Shown: in pieces, positions 9,598 through 22,696 of the stretch
Layout: every line of letters begins with the position of its first letter
Numbering within the stretch: the stretch's first letter is position 1
NCBI GenBank assembly: GCA_024364735.1
Contig: JAGFNQ010008734.1
Coordinates: forward strand, 1 to 64,000
Direction: 5' to 3'
Origin: Boesenbergia rotunda
Lineage: Eukaryota > Streptophyta > Magnoliopsida > Zingiberales > Zingiberaceae
Length of the DNA stretch: 64,000 nucleotides
Notes under the pieces: model-generated
What the model was told of the DNA's origin: nothing
The model's input: the letters and a program-made list of their open reading frames with translations, nothing else
Databases searched by the model: none
Translations under genes and position numbers: made by a program

Positions 9598-11795
9598 TGT
9601 TGGGACCGGGTGCATGTTGACATGGATACGGGTTCGTAATTTTAAAATTTAATTACGTGCAGCGGAAGGTTTAGCATAAATAATTTCTCAAATTATTTTA
9701 ACCACGTATCTAGCATGCAACCTTATGTTGTGGAGACATGATCATACATTTAAAATTTTGCAGAAAGTAAACTAATTTACTTAATACCTCGCGTAACTCG
9801 TAGAAAGGGACGAGATCCAACCGTAGCGTCCCTTGGAAGCTCTGCCTCTATTCGCGTCCACGCCGAGTTTTCTTCGGGATGACTTCGCAAAGCCACGAGT
9901 TTCGTGCCGACAAGAACAACTAGATTCTCCAAAGGCACGACAAGAATACCAAGAGAGAGATGAAAAACTAACCACCAAACGAAGAACGGAATCAAGATTC
10001 CGGGAGGAAGGAAGGAGTCGCGCCCGCTTCTTCTTCTTCTTCGGCTTCTTCTTGGTGGTGGAAGCTCACGGCAAAGGGGGAGGGCTCTAGGGCCGGCGGC
10101 ACTAGAAGAGGGAGAGGGAGAGAGGCTAGGCAAGAATCCTTGATCTCTTGGATTGAATTTCCAAGCCTTGCCTTGGTACCTTTATATAGTAGCCTCTTAA
10201 TCACCAAGTCTCCTCTTAACGGAATAAATTTTTTATAAGAAATTTATCTTATAAATTTTCTATGAATTATTCTGTTATGCCAAGTTTTTATTATAACTTA
10301 ATTTATAATAAAAACAACCATGTCTCCCCTTAAATTATGGAAAGAAATTACTTTATATAAATTTCTTTATATAAATTTCTTTATCATGGTAAATCAATCC
10401 ATTATTGATTTTATAAAATAAAATAAACCAATCCAAGGTTTATTTTAATTTCCATGACAAATAAATCTCTTTATATAAATTTCTTTATCCATAATTTTAC
10501 AAAACAAACCACGTGCGATTTATTTTATAATTTGAATCAAAAAATTCGGTTCTCCCCCTTTTAATTTGGCCGGCCAAACAAAGAGGGTGGGGACCCTCTT
10601 TGGCCGGCCAAACCCAAGCCGAAACCATACGAATTAAACTCATTTAATTCGTCCAATAAGTCTTCAAAAGACTTAGTCGTTTTATGCTTCCGATGCGTCT
10701 CTGAAAATTCAGATTCGACTTATCTCTCTTGATCGGAAAATCCAATTTTCAACTCGTTTTAAATCCCTCGGATTACTCGTAGTGCGTGTGACTAAATAAG
10801 CTTTCGATTTATGTTGGCCGTCTATAATTAACCAATTATAGAACGATCATGAGTGACACCTAGTAGTACATCATGATCCCCAATTAATCGAAAGATCAAC
10901 GGTTGACCTCAGAAATAATTCTGAAACCTTTCAGCAGCTCTAATGAATCGTGCCTCATTCCCTTCACCATCTTATACCCACTTGGTTCAGGACACGGTCT
11001 ATGTGTGTCAGTCCCCACTAGGCTGACTACGTCATACCTAGCCCAAGTAATGTCTTTCTCGTCTAGCGGATTCTAATTACTCTCATGTTTCTGAGAGATT
11101 CATACTCGGAACATGTGATGCTCTGGACATAGGCTTCAAGTAACAATCCGACGATAGGCCTTGGGTATACATCTCCTCACAAGGAGTGGTGAATCCATTG
11201 TAGGCTGTTCAAACATCTTCGGGCACTTTGGCTTATACCCAATCATCCTGGGTCCACACCTCCTTGGAGATGCTTGCTTAAGATGTCAAAGTATAAGTCT
11301 TCATGACCAAGATGACTTGAACACCGCAAGTCAAAGGAACATCGCACTTAAGCTGCAGTAAGAACTTCATTGACATATCTATATGTAGATTACCATATGA
11401 AGTTTTACAGCTAGTCACTCCAATGAACTAGTTCCCTTAACTAGCATTCATGTTTATCTCCGGACATCCCAATGTCACCAGCCAGTGAGAATCAGCTGAT
11501 TAAAGAATAACCCATGCTAGTCTTAACAGAATTGATAGTGTCCGTATTTATCAATTCATTGACTAGGGACAATTTCAATACTTCACAATTGCACATGTAG
11601 AGATAATCACTAGTTGTGAATTCATCACAAATTCTCTCATGCTGTGAATTGTATTGAGGACATTTAGTAAATGAGTTTAAGATCTCAATCAAATACACGA
11701 ACATATATACTTAAATAGTGAATATTCATTTATTAAAGTAAATGATTACAATCATAAGGCAATTGTCTTAGGACACTTCTCTCATATTACTAACA
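9598..11795 (-). mobile_element. B solo LTR 1
   Basis: A complete 2198-bp B-family LTR in minus orientation, from CTCATATTACTAACA (its 5' end) at the right to TGTTGGGACCGGG at the left. It is flanked by CTATG at 9593-9597 and 11796-11800, so it is a true solo LTR left by recombination between the two LTRs of one element. A TATA box (TATATAAA, minus strand) lies at 10181-10188. Confidence 0.95.
10181..10188 (-). promoter_or_regulatory. TATA box of B solo LTR 1
   Basis: TATATAAA on the minus strand, in the context CTACTATATAAAGG that is conserved in all B LTRs of this window. The same box is at 16443-16450 (-), 34308-34315 (-), 53151-53158 (+), 55490-55497 (+) and 63288-63295 (+). It marks the likely U3/R boundary. 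Confidence 0.65.
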
Positions 11796-12204
11796 CTATG
11801 GGGTATTTATAGGGCTACAATAGGGATCATGAGGAGGAGTTGGGTCTTGGCCTGCTAATGGATCCAAACCCGATCCATTAATGAAGAGTCATTCCACTAA
11901 AGGCCCTTTATTGAATTACCTCACCAACCCCCATATTTACATATGAGCTCCACCTATTATGAGTACAATTTTCCCAGTGTTTAAGATATCGAATGCCCGC
12001 TGATTAATTTAAATTACTGACAATTTTAATTAATCAACCTCTAACTTCTTGACTAGTACCACTCATCCTTATCATCATGTTGGACAAGTCCACTTGCAAG
12101 ATTTAACATGATGAACCTTACGAGCTCATCAAGGGGGCATCATCATCCCGACCCACCAGGACACGAATTCTGTCTATAATCAAGGGCACACCATGTAGAT
12201 AATA
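11796..12204 (-). repeat. Old LTR-like sequence (part 2), U3 side
   Basis: This continues the sequence left of the B solo LTR. On the minus strand it reads as AT-rich U3-like DNA leading to CCCTATAAATACCCC (11804-11820 region), a plausible TATA box. The C element begins directly after it at 12205. No coding potential was seen. Confidence 0.35.
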
Positions 12205-15200
12205 TGTAACGCCCGTCTTTTTCCAGACTTTACGGTGTGGTGAGAGACGGCGTTACGCTAACATACATATAGGCATATGAACATCGTAATGCAGCGGAAT
12301 AATTTAAAACTTTATACCTACATGCAACTAACACTTGAATCATGTATACATGCCTTAACTATCATTCCTAAACATGGTGACATGGTAACTTAGCATATTA
12401 ACATCATACGTAGCATCATGATATAAAAATCACATGAGTCATCCATAAGCAACATAAGTAGCAAGTGTATCAAACCATCATAAGTATAGCATGAGACTTA
12501 AGAGGACAATGCAAAATATAGAACATGTGACAAAGCATAAATATTAAAAGCTTTTCTTTTTCTTCTGCCATGTCACTGCCACACACATACTCTTGCCCCT
12601 CCTGCTGCTTCCCTTAATATCCTCTTGCTTGATCTGCGTTATAAGGAAGTAAAACTATAAGCACATAGACTTAGTAAGACTCTTTCCTACTCACTAAAAC
12701 CATACATCGCATACATAAAACATATAACATGCTTAACATATAGAAGTTCTTGATACAAAACATAGATATATAAAATACTTACCATAGCTTGGTTTTTGAC
12801 TTAAACATAAACATAACATGGCATGGTTCTTGACATAAACATAAACATATGAAATACTTAACATGACATGGATCTTGGCATAAACATAAACATAATAAAC
12901 ATTCGACATGTCATGGTTCTTAATCATAAAACATAAACATAATGAACATTTAACCTGGCATGGTTCCTAATTAGAAAACATGAACATAATAAACATTTAC
13001 CATGGATGCATATCATGAATGGATGCGTGAGTCCAATGCATATAACATATGAATGCTTATTTGGAAATCATACTTATAAATACTTAAATATAATCATCAC
13101 ATCATGGGGCCCTGGCTTGTACCACATACATTCATCATATGCGCGCACCCCTAAGTAAATACGAGGTAGCTAATCTCGACCTACTAGGGTAAGGACAGCT
13201 ACGGTAGTCCCAGAACCGTGGACAGCTTCATCGGTAGTCCAGAACCGTGGACAGCTTCATCGGTAGTCCAGAACCGTGGACAACTTCATCGGTAGTCCAG
13301 AACCGTGTACCATACTTAGGTCCGGTACAAGCCCATTCATAAAGTAAAATAGTTTCACATGCTTCTTTCATTCATAGAACATACATGGTATAATTAAAGA
13401 CATAAATCGGATCCTATTACATGGGCATGGTATAAAGCATACTTAGCATTTCATCATTCATACTTAATGCATAACATCATCATTATGCCTCGAAGGCATG
13501 AACCTTATCTTCATTCATCATTTTCATTCATAAGACATGACATACATATATAATTATGCCTTAAGGCATAAACATCATCTTAGTTCATAAAGCTTGCATG
13601 ATCATAGTACATAAGGTAAGCATGCATTTCATACAAAGTACATGCCACTTAGCATACATAACCATAGGATCTATCATAAGCGTGCATGGGTAGGATTCAT
13701 ATGAACATAACACATACTACCTAGGTCCATGGTAGTCAACATAGAACATGCATAGGCCTACTTAACCATATAGCTATAATAGGTATTTAACTTAATCATG
13801 CGTTCTTCTTCACAAGATAAGGCCTACTTCACAACACTTGCGTTCATGGTATAAGGCTTAAAACATTCATGCAAGGAACCTCCTAAAACATGGTATCTAA
13901 CATAAGCATACAAAAATCATGAAGTATAGTACATAAGGTTAGGGTTTTAAGTAACATAACATTCATACCACATGCTTGAACATATATATACATCACAAAA
14001 AAAATCATAAACAAGTATTCTTGAAACCCTAACTCATCCCAAACCCTAGTTTAAGTGCTTGGCCGAAAGTTGGAAGAAGTGATACCCTATTAATCAAATA
14101 ACATGTGGGACACCATAAGTGAAGAAGAACCCATACATTACCTACAATGCCATAGGGAAACCATTGGAACCCATAGTTGGAGCTAACCCTAATTTCTTAG
14201 CCCTAGATTGAGTCTTGGCCGAAACCCTAAAGGCCCACAAGTCCATGGAAAATTCATATAGGTCACAATTTACGTCCAATACAATACATACAATGCCATA
14301 GGAAGCCATTTGAACCCATAATTGAGCTAACCCTAAGCCCTAGACCCATATTTTGGTCTTGGCCAAAACTTATGGAGGGTTAAATCCATGGAAAAATTCA
14401 TATATTCCCCAATTAATATCTATTATACCCTAGGGAATCATAATACACATACTTGGAGAGTTAGATCTAATCCTAACCCTAAAATGAGAGGGTGGCCGAA
14501 AACTTCATGGGGCTTTTGGGTGCTACAAAAATTCCACAATTCCTATATCATTCATTATTTATCATAAGGAAGCATTAGGGAACATAAGAGAGGTTTTAAC
14601 ATCATCTTAGACCCAAAACTTGCTTTAGCCGAAAATTGTAGGAACCCTATTTCATGGTTTTTCTCAACATACCCAAACAAAACTTTAAATCATGAAAGAT
14701 AACATCCAAAACTATTATACCACAGGTGAGGGAGTCTTACTTTGGTTTATCTTGGTTATAACCTTGAATAACGAAGCAAAAGAAAATCTCCTTGACCTTA
14801 GACCACCCTTAGCCCTTGTAGCATTGTAGGAAGCCCTTAGATCTTGAAGAAGAAGTCTCCTTGTGAAACCTTTCCAAAGGAGAAACCCCTTGTGGGTTTC
14901 GGCTAGAAGGAGGAAGGAGAAGGAAGAAGGGAAGAGGAAAAGTCTTGGAGTAAAAGAAAATAACTTAAGTCCTTTCCCCTCTCATCCACCCTTCTTATAC
15001 TAAGTGGAGGGTGCAAGTGAAAAGTCATGGTGCCTCCTCACATGGTGACTCTTCACTTCCTTTTAGCCTTAACAACAATCCTGTTCCTTTTCCACTAGCA
15101 CTCTCTTGCTAGGTGAATTGGTTAGTACATGCATGGTGGTACACTAGGTCCAAGTTTCAATCCTTGGTTCATGCACTTCTTTTTATTACTTTTATAATTA

Positions 15201-15483
15201 TTTTTGCCAAGGCCCATATAAGAGCCCACTAAGGTTTATGTTAATATTTCTAATTGACATCCATTTCCATTTATGATAAAATTTTTACCTAAGGTCCCTT
15301 AATGGCCATGGTATTAGAAGGGCCCATGTAAGGCCCATTACTACTTAGCTTCTTAGTCTATATGGAGAATCATGGATAATCATGCTAATGTTCACACTAG
15401 TACCCCTATATTCCTCGATAATCTATCTAGGTATGATCAATATTTCTAAAGAAAATATTGAGAAAATTTTTCGGGTCGTTACA
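12205..15483 (-). repeat. C 3' LTR (left copy)
   Basis: A 3279-bp LTR. On the plus strand it begins TGTAACGCCCGTC and ends GGGTCGTTACA, so its six-base ends are inverted (TGTAAC/GTTACA). It contains stretches of CATAAACATAA-type simple sequence (12700-12990) and the 30-bp tandem repeat at 13194-13308. It retains 696 bp (12480-13175) missing from the right copy. Confidence 0.9.
13194..13308 (-). repeat. Four-copy 29-30-bp tandem repeat in C LTR
   Basis: Four units of the type GGTAGTCCAGAACCGTGGAC plus AGCTTCATC. The same array is in the right LTR at 22997-23113, also with four units, so the copy number was stable between the two LTRs. Confidence 0.9.
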
Positions 15484-15491
15484 ATCCCCCA
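15484..15491 (-). other. C polypurine tract
   Basis: On the minus strand ATGGGGGAT, preceded by CGAGGT, ends directly at the 3' LTR (TGTAACGACCC). Confidence 0.75.
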
Positions 15492-15784
15492 TACCTCGTG
15501 AAAGTTCGTCCTCGAACTTATAATAGCTCCGGGTACTTGCGTCTCATCTCGTCCTCGTGTTCCCAGGTAGCTTCCTCGAACCTTTGACTTTGCCAGAGGA
15601 CCTTGACTAAGGGTACCTCTTTGTTCCTTAGCTTTTTGACTTCCCGATCCAAGATCTGGATAGGTCAGCTTTCAAAACTTAGGTCCTCCTGCACTTGTAC
15701 TGTCTGTGGCTCGATCACTTGATTTGTGTTTAGAATACACTTCTTGAGCACCGACACATGGAACACGTTATGGATAGCCGACAT
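15492..15784 (-). pseudogene. C integrase C-terminal and chromodomain-like remnant
   Basis: On the minus strand this reads as the segment that follows the integrase core in chromoviruses. It starts MSAIHNVFHVSVLKKC, then has a QILDREVKKLRN block, then VLWQSQRFEEATWEHEDEM, and ends with a stop near 15517. The W-E-x-A-T-W-E pattern is the part of the chromodomain-like tail that can be seen. One stop interrupts it near 15667. The B solo LTR (duplication CTCTT) separates it from the rest of integrase at 18059. Confidence 0.7.
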
Positions 15785-15789
15785 CTCTT

Positions 15790-18058
15790 TGTTGGGACCG
15801 GGTGCATGTTGACAAGGATACGGGTTCGTAAAATTCTAAATTTTTACGTGCAGCGGAAGAATTAGCATAAAATAATTTCACAAATTATTCTAACCACGTA
15901 TCTAGCATGCAGCCTTATGGTGTGTGGACATGATCATAAAATAAAACTTTGCAGAAAAGTAAACTAATTTACCAAGTACCTCGCGTAACTCGAAGTAAGG
16001 GACGAGATCCAACCGTAGCGTCCCTTGGAAGCTTCGCCTCTATTCGCGTCCACGCCGAGTTCTCTTCGGGATGACTTCGCAAAGTCACGAGTTTTGTGCC
16101 GACGAGAACTACTAGATTCTCTATTGGCACAACTAGAAGAACAAGAGAGAAGAAAGGAAACTAACCACCAAGTTAACGGAATCAAAATTCCGGGAAGGAA
16201 GGAGATGTAATCCGCTTCTTCCTCTTCTTGGTTGGCTTCTCCTCGGTGTTGTTGGCTCACGACAACTAATGGAGATGAAGGTGCGCCGGCCCTTGGAGGC
16301 AAGGGGCGCCGACCCTAGGGGTTGCTAGGGGCGCCGCCCTAGGGGAATAGAGAAGAGAGGAAGAGAATAAGAGAGAGAGAGGGAGAGAGTTAATCTCTTG
16401 ATTACTCTATTGATCAAGGAACTTAAGCCTAGCCTTGGTTCCTTTATATAGTAATCTCTCTCTTGCCAAGTCTCCTCTTAACGGAATTTTCATAACAAAT
16501 TTATCCTATAAATTCTCTTATGAATTATTCCGTTTAAACCAAGCTTTATTATAACTAACTTTATAATAAAACAAATACTTCTTCTCCTTTTATTATGGAA
16601 TAAATTTTATAAGAAATTTATAAACTTTCTTATTATGGCATAATTGATTTTATAAAATTAAAATAAACTATTTCATGGATCATTTTAATTTCCATAAAAG
16701 AATAAATTTCTATAAATTTATTTATATAAATTTCTTTATACAAATTTATTTATCCATAATTTATAAAACAAATCGCGCTAGATTTATTTTATTAATTAAA
16801 CCAAATAAATTGGTTTATCCCCTTGATGTGGCCGGCCAAACCAAAGGGGTTTGGCACCCTCTTTGGTCGGCCAAACCAAGCCGAACCGATCGCGAATTAA
16901 ACTCATTTAATTCGCCCAATAAGCCTTCAAAAGACTTAGCCATTTTTAGTTTCCGTTGCGCCTCTGATTAACTCAGATTCGACTTATTTCTCTTGATCGG
17001 AAAATCCAATTTTCAACTCGTTTTAAATCCCTCGGATTACTCGTAGTGCGTGTGACTAAATAGGCTTTCGATTTATGTTGGCCGTCTATAATTAACCAAT
17101 TATAGAACGATCATGAGTGGCACCTAGTAGTACATCATGCCCCCCAATTAATCGAAAGATCAACGGTTTGACCTCAGAAGTAATTCCGAAACCCTTCAGC
17201 AGCTCTAATGAATCGTGCCCCATTCCCTTCACGATCTTATACTCACTTGGTTCATGACACGGTCTATTTGTGTCAGTCCCCACTAGGCTGACTACGTCAC
17301 ACCTAGCCCAAGTAATGTCTTTCTCGTCCTTTGGATTTCTAATTACTCTCATGTATTTTAGAGACTCGCACTCTAAACATGATATGCTCTGGCCAGAGGC
17401 TTTGAGTAACAATCCGACGATAGGCCTGGGTATACATCTCCTCACAAGGAGTGGTGAATCCTTTGTAGGCTGTTCAAACATCTTCGGGCATTTCGGCTTA
17501 TACCCAATCATCCTGGGTCCACACCTCCTTGGAGATGCTTGCTTAAGATGTTAAAGTATAAGTCTCCATGACCAAGATGACTTGAACACCGCAAGTCAAA
17601 GGAACATCGCACTTAAGCCGCAGTAAGAACTTCATTGACATATCTATATAGATAACCATATGAAGTCTTACAGCTAGTCACTCCAATGAACTAGTTCCCT
17701 TAACTAGCATCCATGTTTATCTCCGGACATCCCGATGTTGCCAGCCAGTGAGAATCAGCTGATTAGAGAATAACCCATGCTAGTCTCAACAGAATTGATA
17801 GTGTCCGTATTTATCAATTCATCGACTAGGGATACTTTCAATACTTCACAATTGCACATGTAGAGATAATCACTAGTTGTGATCCCATCACAAATTCTCT
17901 TATGCTGTGAATTATATTGCGAACATTTAGTAGATGAGTTTAAGATCCCAATCAAATACACAAACATGTATACTCAAATAGTGAATTATCATTTATTAAA
18001 ATAAATGTTTACAATCATAAGGCGATTGCCTTAGGACACTTCTCTCATATCACTAACA
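15790..18058 (-). mobile_element. B solo LTR 2, inserted in C integrase
   Basis: A complete 2269-bp B LTR in minus orientation, with the same ends as the other copies. It is flanked by CTCTT at 15785-15789 and 18059-18063. The TATA box is at 16443-16450. The two sense-strand LTR frames are open in this copy (17755-17967 and 17092-17511 on the minus strand). Confidence 0.95.
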
Positions 18059-18063
18059 CTCTT

Positions 18064-19187
18064 GAGGTAGCTCTAGCTCATATGGCACCTTGCCAACTCT
18101 TCTCAGGATCGGGTACGGTCGCATATAACGTGGACTTAGTTTTCCTTTCTTCCCGAACCTGGTTACCCCTTTTATAGGAGCCACTTTAAGGAATACCAAA
18201 TCTCCAACATCAAATTCCAGTGGCCTACGCCGGACATCTGCATAATTCTTCTGCCGGCTCTGAGCAGCTTCTATCCGTTGTCGAATGTCCTGTATAGCTC
18301 GGGTGGTGTCGTCGATGAGATCTGTCTTGATCCCCATTTCCTTCTTTTCACCACCTTCGTACCAACAGATTGGAGACCTACATCTCCTCCCATACAAGGC
18401 TTCATAAGGTGTCATTCCGATAGTAGCTTGGTAGCTATTATTGTAAGCGAATTCCGCTAAACATAGGTATCGGCACCAATTCCCTTTGAAATTCAGGGCA
18501 CAAGCCCGCAACATGTCCACCAGTACTTGATTCACTCGTTCAGTTTGCCCGTCAGTCTGCGGGTGAAAGGCAGTGCTGAATCGTAGTTTAGTGCTGAGGG
18601 ACTTCTGAACACACTCCTAAAAGTGGGAAGTAAAGCGACTATCCCTATCTGAGATGATGGTCTTGGGAACTCCATGAAATCTAATTATCTCCTTAGCATA
18701 TAATTGAGCTAGTTTCTCAATCGAATAAGTCATCTTGATTGCTAGAAAGTGAGCAGACTTCGTCAACCTGTCCACAATTACCCATATTGCATCATATCCG
18801 TTTGTGGTCCTGGGAAGTCCTGAAATGAAATCCATAGAGATATCTTCCCATTTCCATTCCAGAATTGGAAGTGGATGCAGAACTCCTCCGGGTCGCTGGT
18901 GTTCGACTTTCACTCGTTGACAGGTCGGACAAGTACTAACATGCTGAGCCACATCTCTCTTCATACCGGACCACCAGAATTTCTCCTTCAGGTCTTGATA
19001 CATCTTGGTGGATCCCGGATGCATCGAATAAGGGGTCTCATGAGCTTCCGCTAAAATTTCTCTCCGCAGCTCCGGAATATTAGGGATACATAAACGATCC
19101 CTATGGTATTGTACTCCCCCGTCGGCGATACAAAAACCATCGTCCTTTCCTTCTAGGATCTCCTGTTTGATTCTCTGAAGACTCGGA
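18064..19187 (-). pseudogene. C integrase
   Basis: Integrase, which joins the element's DNA to the target. The order on the minus strand is the HHCC zinc-binding segment (H...H and CPTCQ, about 18900-19050), then the catalytic core. The three acidic residues are visible in SMDFISGLP, ISDRDSRFTSHF and TDGQTERVN, and a GPY-like C-terminal part follows (GKLSPRYMRPYPILRRVG). A stop at 18617-18619 follows SHF, consistent with TGG to TAG. Another stop breaks the link to RNase H near 19196. The end is cut by the B solo LTR. Confidence 0.85.
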
Positions 19188-19633
19188 TTGCCATTTTATT
19201 TTTCCAATATGTCCTCGAACAGCGTCGGTGCTATCGTCATGGTAGAAAGCCGTCCGGAGATAACCTCGATCCTAAAATTCATAATTTCTCTTTCGAGTGG
19301 CCGGGGTAATATAGATATGCACATCAAGGTGGCACTCGACTTCCGGCTGAGTGCATTGGCCACTTTGTTTGCCTTCCCTAGATGGTAGATGATCTTGAAG
19401 TCGTAGTCCTTCACCAACTCAAGCCATCGGCGTTATCTCATATTCAGGTCTTTCTGAGTGAAGAAATATCGTAGACTCTGGTGGTCTGTATAAATCCTAC
19501 ACTGCGCTCCATATAGATAATGCCTCCATATCTTAAGAGCGAAGACCACCGCTGCCAGTTCTAGATCATGAGTGGGATAGTTCTGTTCATGTTCTTTGAG
19601 TTGCCTAGAGGCGTAGGCAATGACCTTACCACT
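19188..19633 (-). pseudogene. C RNase H domain
   Basis: RNase H-like sequence between RT and integrase. Visible blocks are KVIAYASRQL, HDLELAAVVFALKIWRHYLYG, YTDHQSLRYF and YHLGKANKVANALSRK, which are standard for gypsy RNase H. Stops at 19631-19633 and near 19434 both fit CAG or CAA codons changed to TAG or TAA. Confidence 0.82.
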
Positions 19634-21468
19634 CTACATAAGTACAGCTCCAAGTCCCAGTTTGGAGGCATCATTGTACATGTCGAAACTCTGGTTACTT
19701 TCCGGAAGGGTAAGAATTGGAGCACTTGTAAGTCTCCTTTTTAGCTCCAAGAAACTCCTTTTGTAGTTTTCCGTCCATTCGTACTTTTTATCTTTCTGGG
19801 TGAGAGCCGTTAGAGGGGCTGCAATTCTCGCGAAGTCCTCCACAAATTTTCGATAATAGCCCGCCAGCCCGAGAAAACTTCTGATTTCGCTGGCGTTCTT
19901 TGGCTGGCTCCAGTTATTCACAGCTTCAATCTTTGTTGGGTCTACCATAACCCCGTCTTTGGAAATAATATGGCCCAAAAAGCCCACTTGGTCGAGCCAG
20001 AACTCACTCTTGGAGAACTTTGCGTACAATTGCTTTTCCCGAAGAATCTGTAATACTACCTTCAGATGCTCGGCGTGCTCTTCTTGGGTTCTCGAATAAA
20101 TAAGGATATCGTCAATGAAGACGATCACAAATTTGTCGAGGAAAGACGAGAATACCCGATTCATAAGGTCCATAAACATAGCAGGAGCATTTGCCACGCC
20201 AAAGGGCATAACAACGAATTCAAAATGCCCGTACCTTGTTTGGAAAGCCGTCTTCGGAATATCATCCTGTTTTACTCTAACCTGATGATAACCAGACCTT
20301 AGATCAATTTTCGAGAAAACGGTGGCTCCCTTCAATTGGTCAAACAGGTCATCTATCCTCGGATGGGGATACCTGTTCTTGATCGTCACTTTGTTCAGTG
20401 CTCGATAATCTATGCACATTCGCATAGATCCGTCTTTCTTCTTTACAAATAGTACCGGAGCTCCCCATGGAGAATGACTAGGGCGAATAAATCCCTTATC
20501 GAGTAACTCCTGTAGTTGTTCTTGAAGCTCCTTTAATTCAGCCGGCGCCATACGGTAAGGTGCCTTGGAGATCGGGTTAGTACCAGGAACCAATTCAATC
20601 TCGAATTCCACTTCTCTATCAGGAGCTAATCCTGGTAATTCATCCGGGAACACCTCTGGATAATCGCATACGATCTTGACTTCTTCCAGCTTTTGGTCCT
20701 TTATTTGACTTGCGTCAACCACATGTGCTAGAAATCCAGTATATCCCTTGTCTAACATCTTCTGTGCCTTGAGAGTCGATAAGAATTTCCCGGTTCTTTT
20801 CCTTGGCTCTCCGATAAATTCAAACATAGAATCTGCCTCGGGTCGAAAGATCACCTTTCGCTTACGGCACTCGATGGAAGCACCGTATTTGCTCAGAAAA
20901 TCCATTCCCATTATGACATCATAATCCTGCATGTCGAGTACTATCAGATCGTAGTAGAGTTCTCTTTCTGCGATTCCGACTGGCACAGCATACAACACAT
21001 GAGTGGATGCTATTATTTCTCCCGAAGGCAGGGTCGTTAAGAACTTACAGTCTAAAACTTGTGGTGACATATCTATCTTCTTAGTATATAGCACAGAAAC
21101 GAATGAGTGCGTTGCCCCAATATCAAATAATGCAGTAGCGTACTGACTGGAAATAAGTATCTGACCTGTGACAATCGTAGAAGGTTCCGCAGCGTCCTCC
21201 TTGGTAATAGAGAAAACCCTAGCATTCGTCATAGTTGGTGGGGGCTCCAACATCGGGGTACCTTCCAGCTCAGCTTGCATATAGTGTAATTTCGTTGGTG
21301 CACCCTGATACTGAACGAGTTGTTGGGGAGGGGTTTGGTTCTTGGTAGGGCAGTACGCCGCCATATGCCCTTCCACCCCACAGATGAAACACCGGTTCAT
21401 ACTTTTGCGGCATTCCCCGGAGTGCCTTTTTTCGCATGTTGCGCACGGGGAAGGCTTAGACTGTTTAT
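19634..21468 (-). pseudogene. C zinc knuckle, protease and reverse transcriptase frame
   Basis: A long open stretch (588 codons from the ATG at 21400) that really begins upstream without a start codon, since CATCEKRHSGEC is read in the same frame near 21420-21450. Then come the knuckle CFICGVEGHMAAYC (CX2CX4HX4C), an aspartic protease with DIGATHSF (the residue after the catalytic Asp is Ile, where Ser or Thr is usual), and RT. RT motifs include PYRMAP, CIDYRALN, KIDLRSGYHQ, MPFGVANAP and the catalytic FIDDILIY. The RT motifs look complete, but the protease change and neighbouring stops argue against activity. Confidence 0.88.
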
Positions 21469-21587
21469 TTGCTGGGACCCCTTGGGGGTTGTCCCATGGC
21501 TTCCGTTTACCACTTTGGTCTCCCCTCTAGTTAGCGTTGGTACTCTAGGGTTTTTGCCCTCCTGAGCGATAATTAAAGGGGAGAACA

Positions 21588-22410
21588 TCAGGGATAATGA
21601 AAGGAAGAATCGAGAATCCCGGAGTGAACTTGATTCTTACTTTCATTTAGCGCCTTCCTTTGCTGATTGATATTGTTCAGATAGTGCTCAGTGAGTAGGG
21701 CACTACTAAACAGCTCCTCGGCGGTCTGCGATCTGTTAACTCTGCCGGCCACGTTTAGGGCTATTTCGGGCCGCAACATCTTCAGCATAAGTTGGACCCT
21801 CTCTTTCTCAGTGCGGACTAGCTCAGGGCAGAGGCGAGCCAGTCGGTTAAATTTCTTCACGGCTTCATTGACTGAGAGGTTGCCCTGTTGGAATTCCACG
21901 AACTCGTCGTAGTGTTTGTTTGTGACACGCATATTGAAGAATTCTTCAAAGAACTCTGATTCGAAATCCGACCACGTCATCTGGCTCACCTGTCTCTTGG
22001 CCTTGACCATTTCCCACCACATTCTGGCATCCCCAGAAAGGCAGAATGATGCACACTTGATCTTCTCATGCTCAGGCCAGTCCAGCAGCTCCAGTGTACT
22101 CTCCACTGTCTTGAACCACGCCTGGGCATCCCATGGTTCACCAGCACCCGAGAAATTTTTTGATTTCAGCCTCAACCACTGAATCAGATAAGCCTCTTGT
22201 CGTGCTACAGTGGTCGGGCCTGTTGGAGGGGTTTGCGTAACCGTGGGTGCGACGGGTATAGCAGTCTGGTTCACAGGTGGAGTAGTAGAATTTTCTTGTT
22301 GATTCATCAAGGTATTAATGGTTTGCTGCTGCTCGGTAACTTGACGCTGAAGTTGGGTCACTAATTGCATCAGGTCAGGCGATGGAGTTGTCTCATTAAG
22401 TCTGTTACTT
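21588..22410 (-). pseudogene. C gag
   Basis: Retrotransposon gag with the features W-G-A-x-W-F-K (DAQAWFKTVESTL), ARMWWEMV, and F-x-x-E-F-F-E-E-F-F. The protein forms the virus-like particle. The open part is 260 codons from an internal Met at 22370. The likely original start is the ATG at 22408-22410, but its fourth codon is TGA, consistent with CGA to TGA, so the frame is cut at the start. The end shifts frame against pol near 21590. Q-rich coiled sequence occupies the N-terminus. Confidence 0.83.
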
Positions 22411-22682
22411 TGTCATCTAGCCATGCTTCTCTTCATAAAAGACAAGTACGACTAATATAAGTCTTGGTTATTCCTACCTGCATATTAAATTCTAAAGTAT
22501 TTGATTTCATAAAAATAAGGTAAAGTATCGTTCATAGTTACATATCCTAAAAGTACTTGCTATCATAAGATATCATTCATACTTGCATATTCTAGCATCA
22601 TAAACGAAAATATGATATGCATAGAGGTACTTACTTGGAAGCTGCAGGAAGGAGACTTGATGTGTGTGTAGTGAGATGGCAA

Positions 22683-22696
22683 CTACTCTGATACCA
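22683..22696 (-). other. C primer-binding site (tRNA-Met)
   Basis: On the minus strand TGGTATCAGAGTAG lies three bases from the end of the 5' LTR. It matches the methionine tRNA complement in its first eleven bases. Confidence 0.8.
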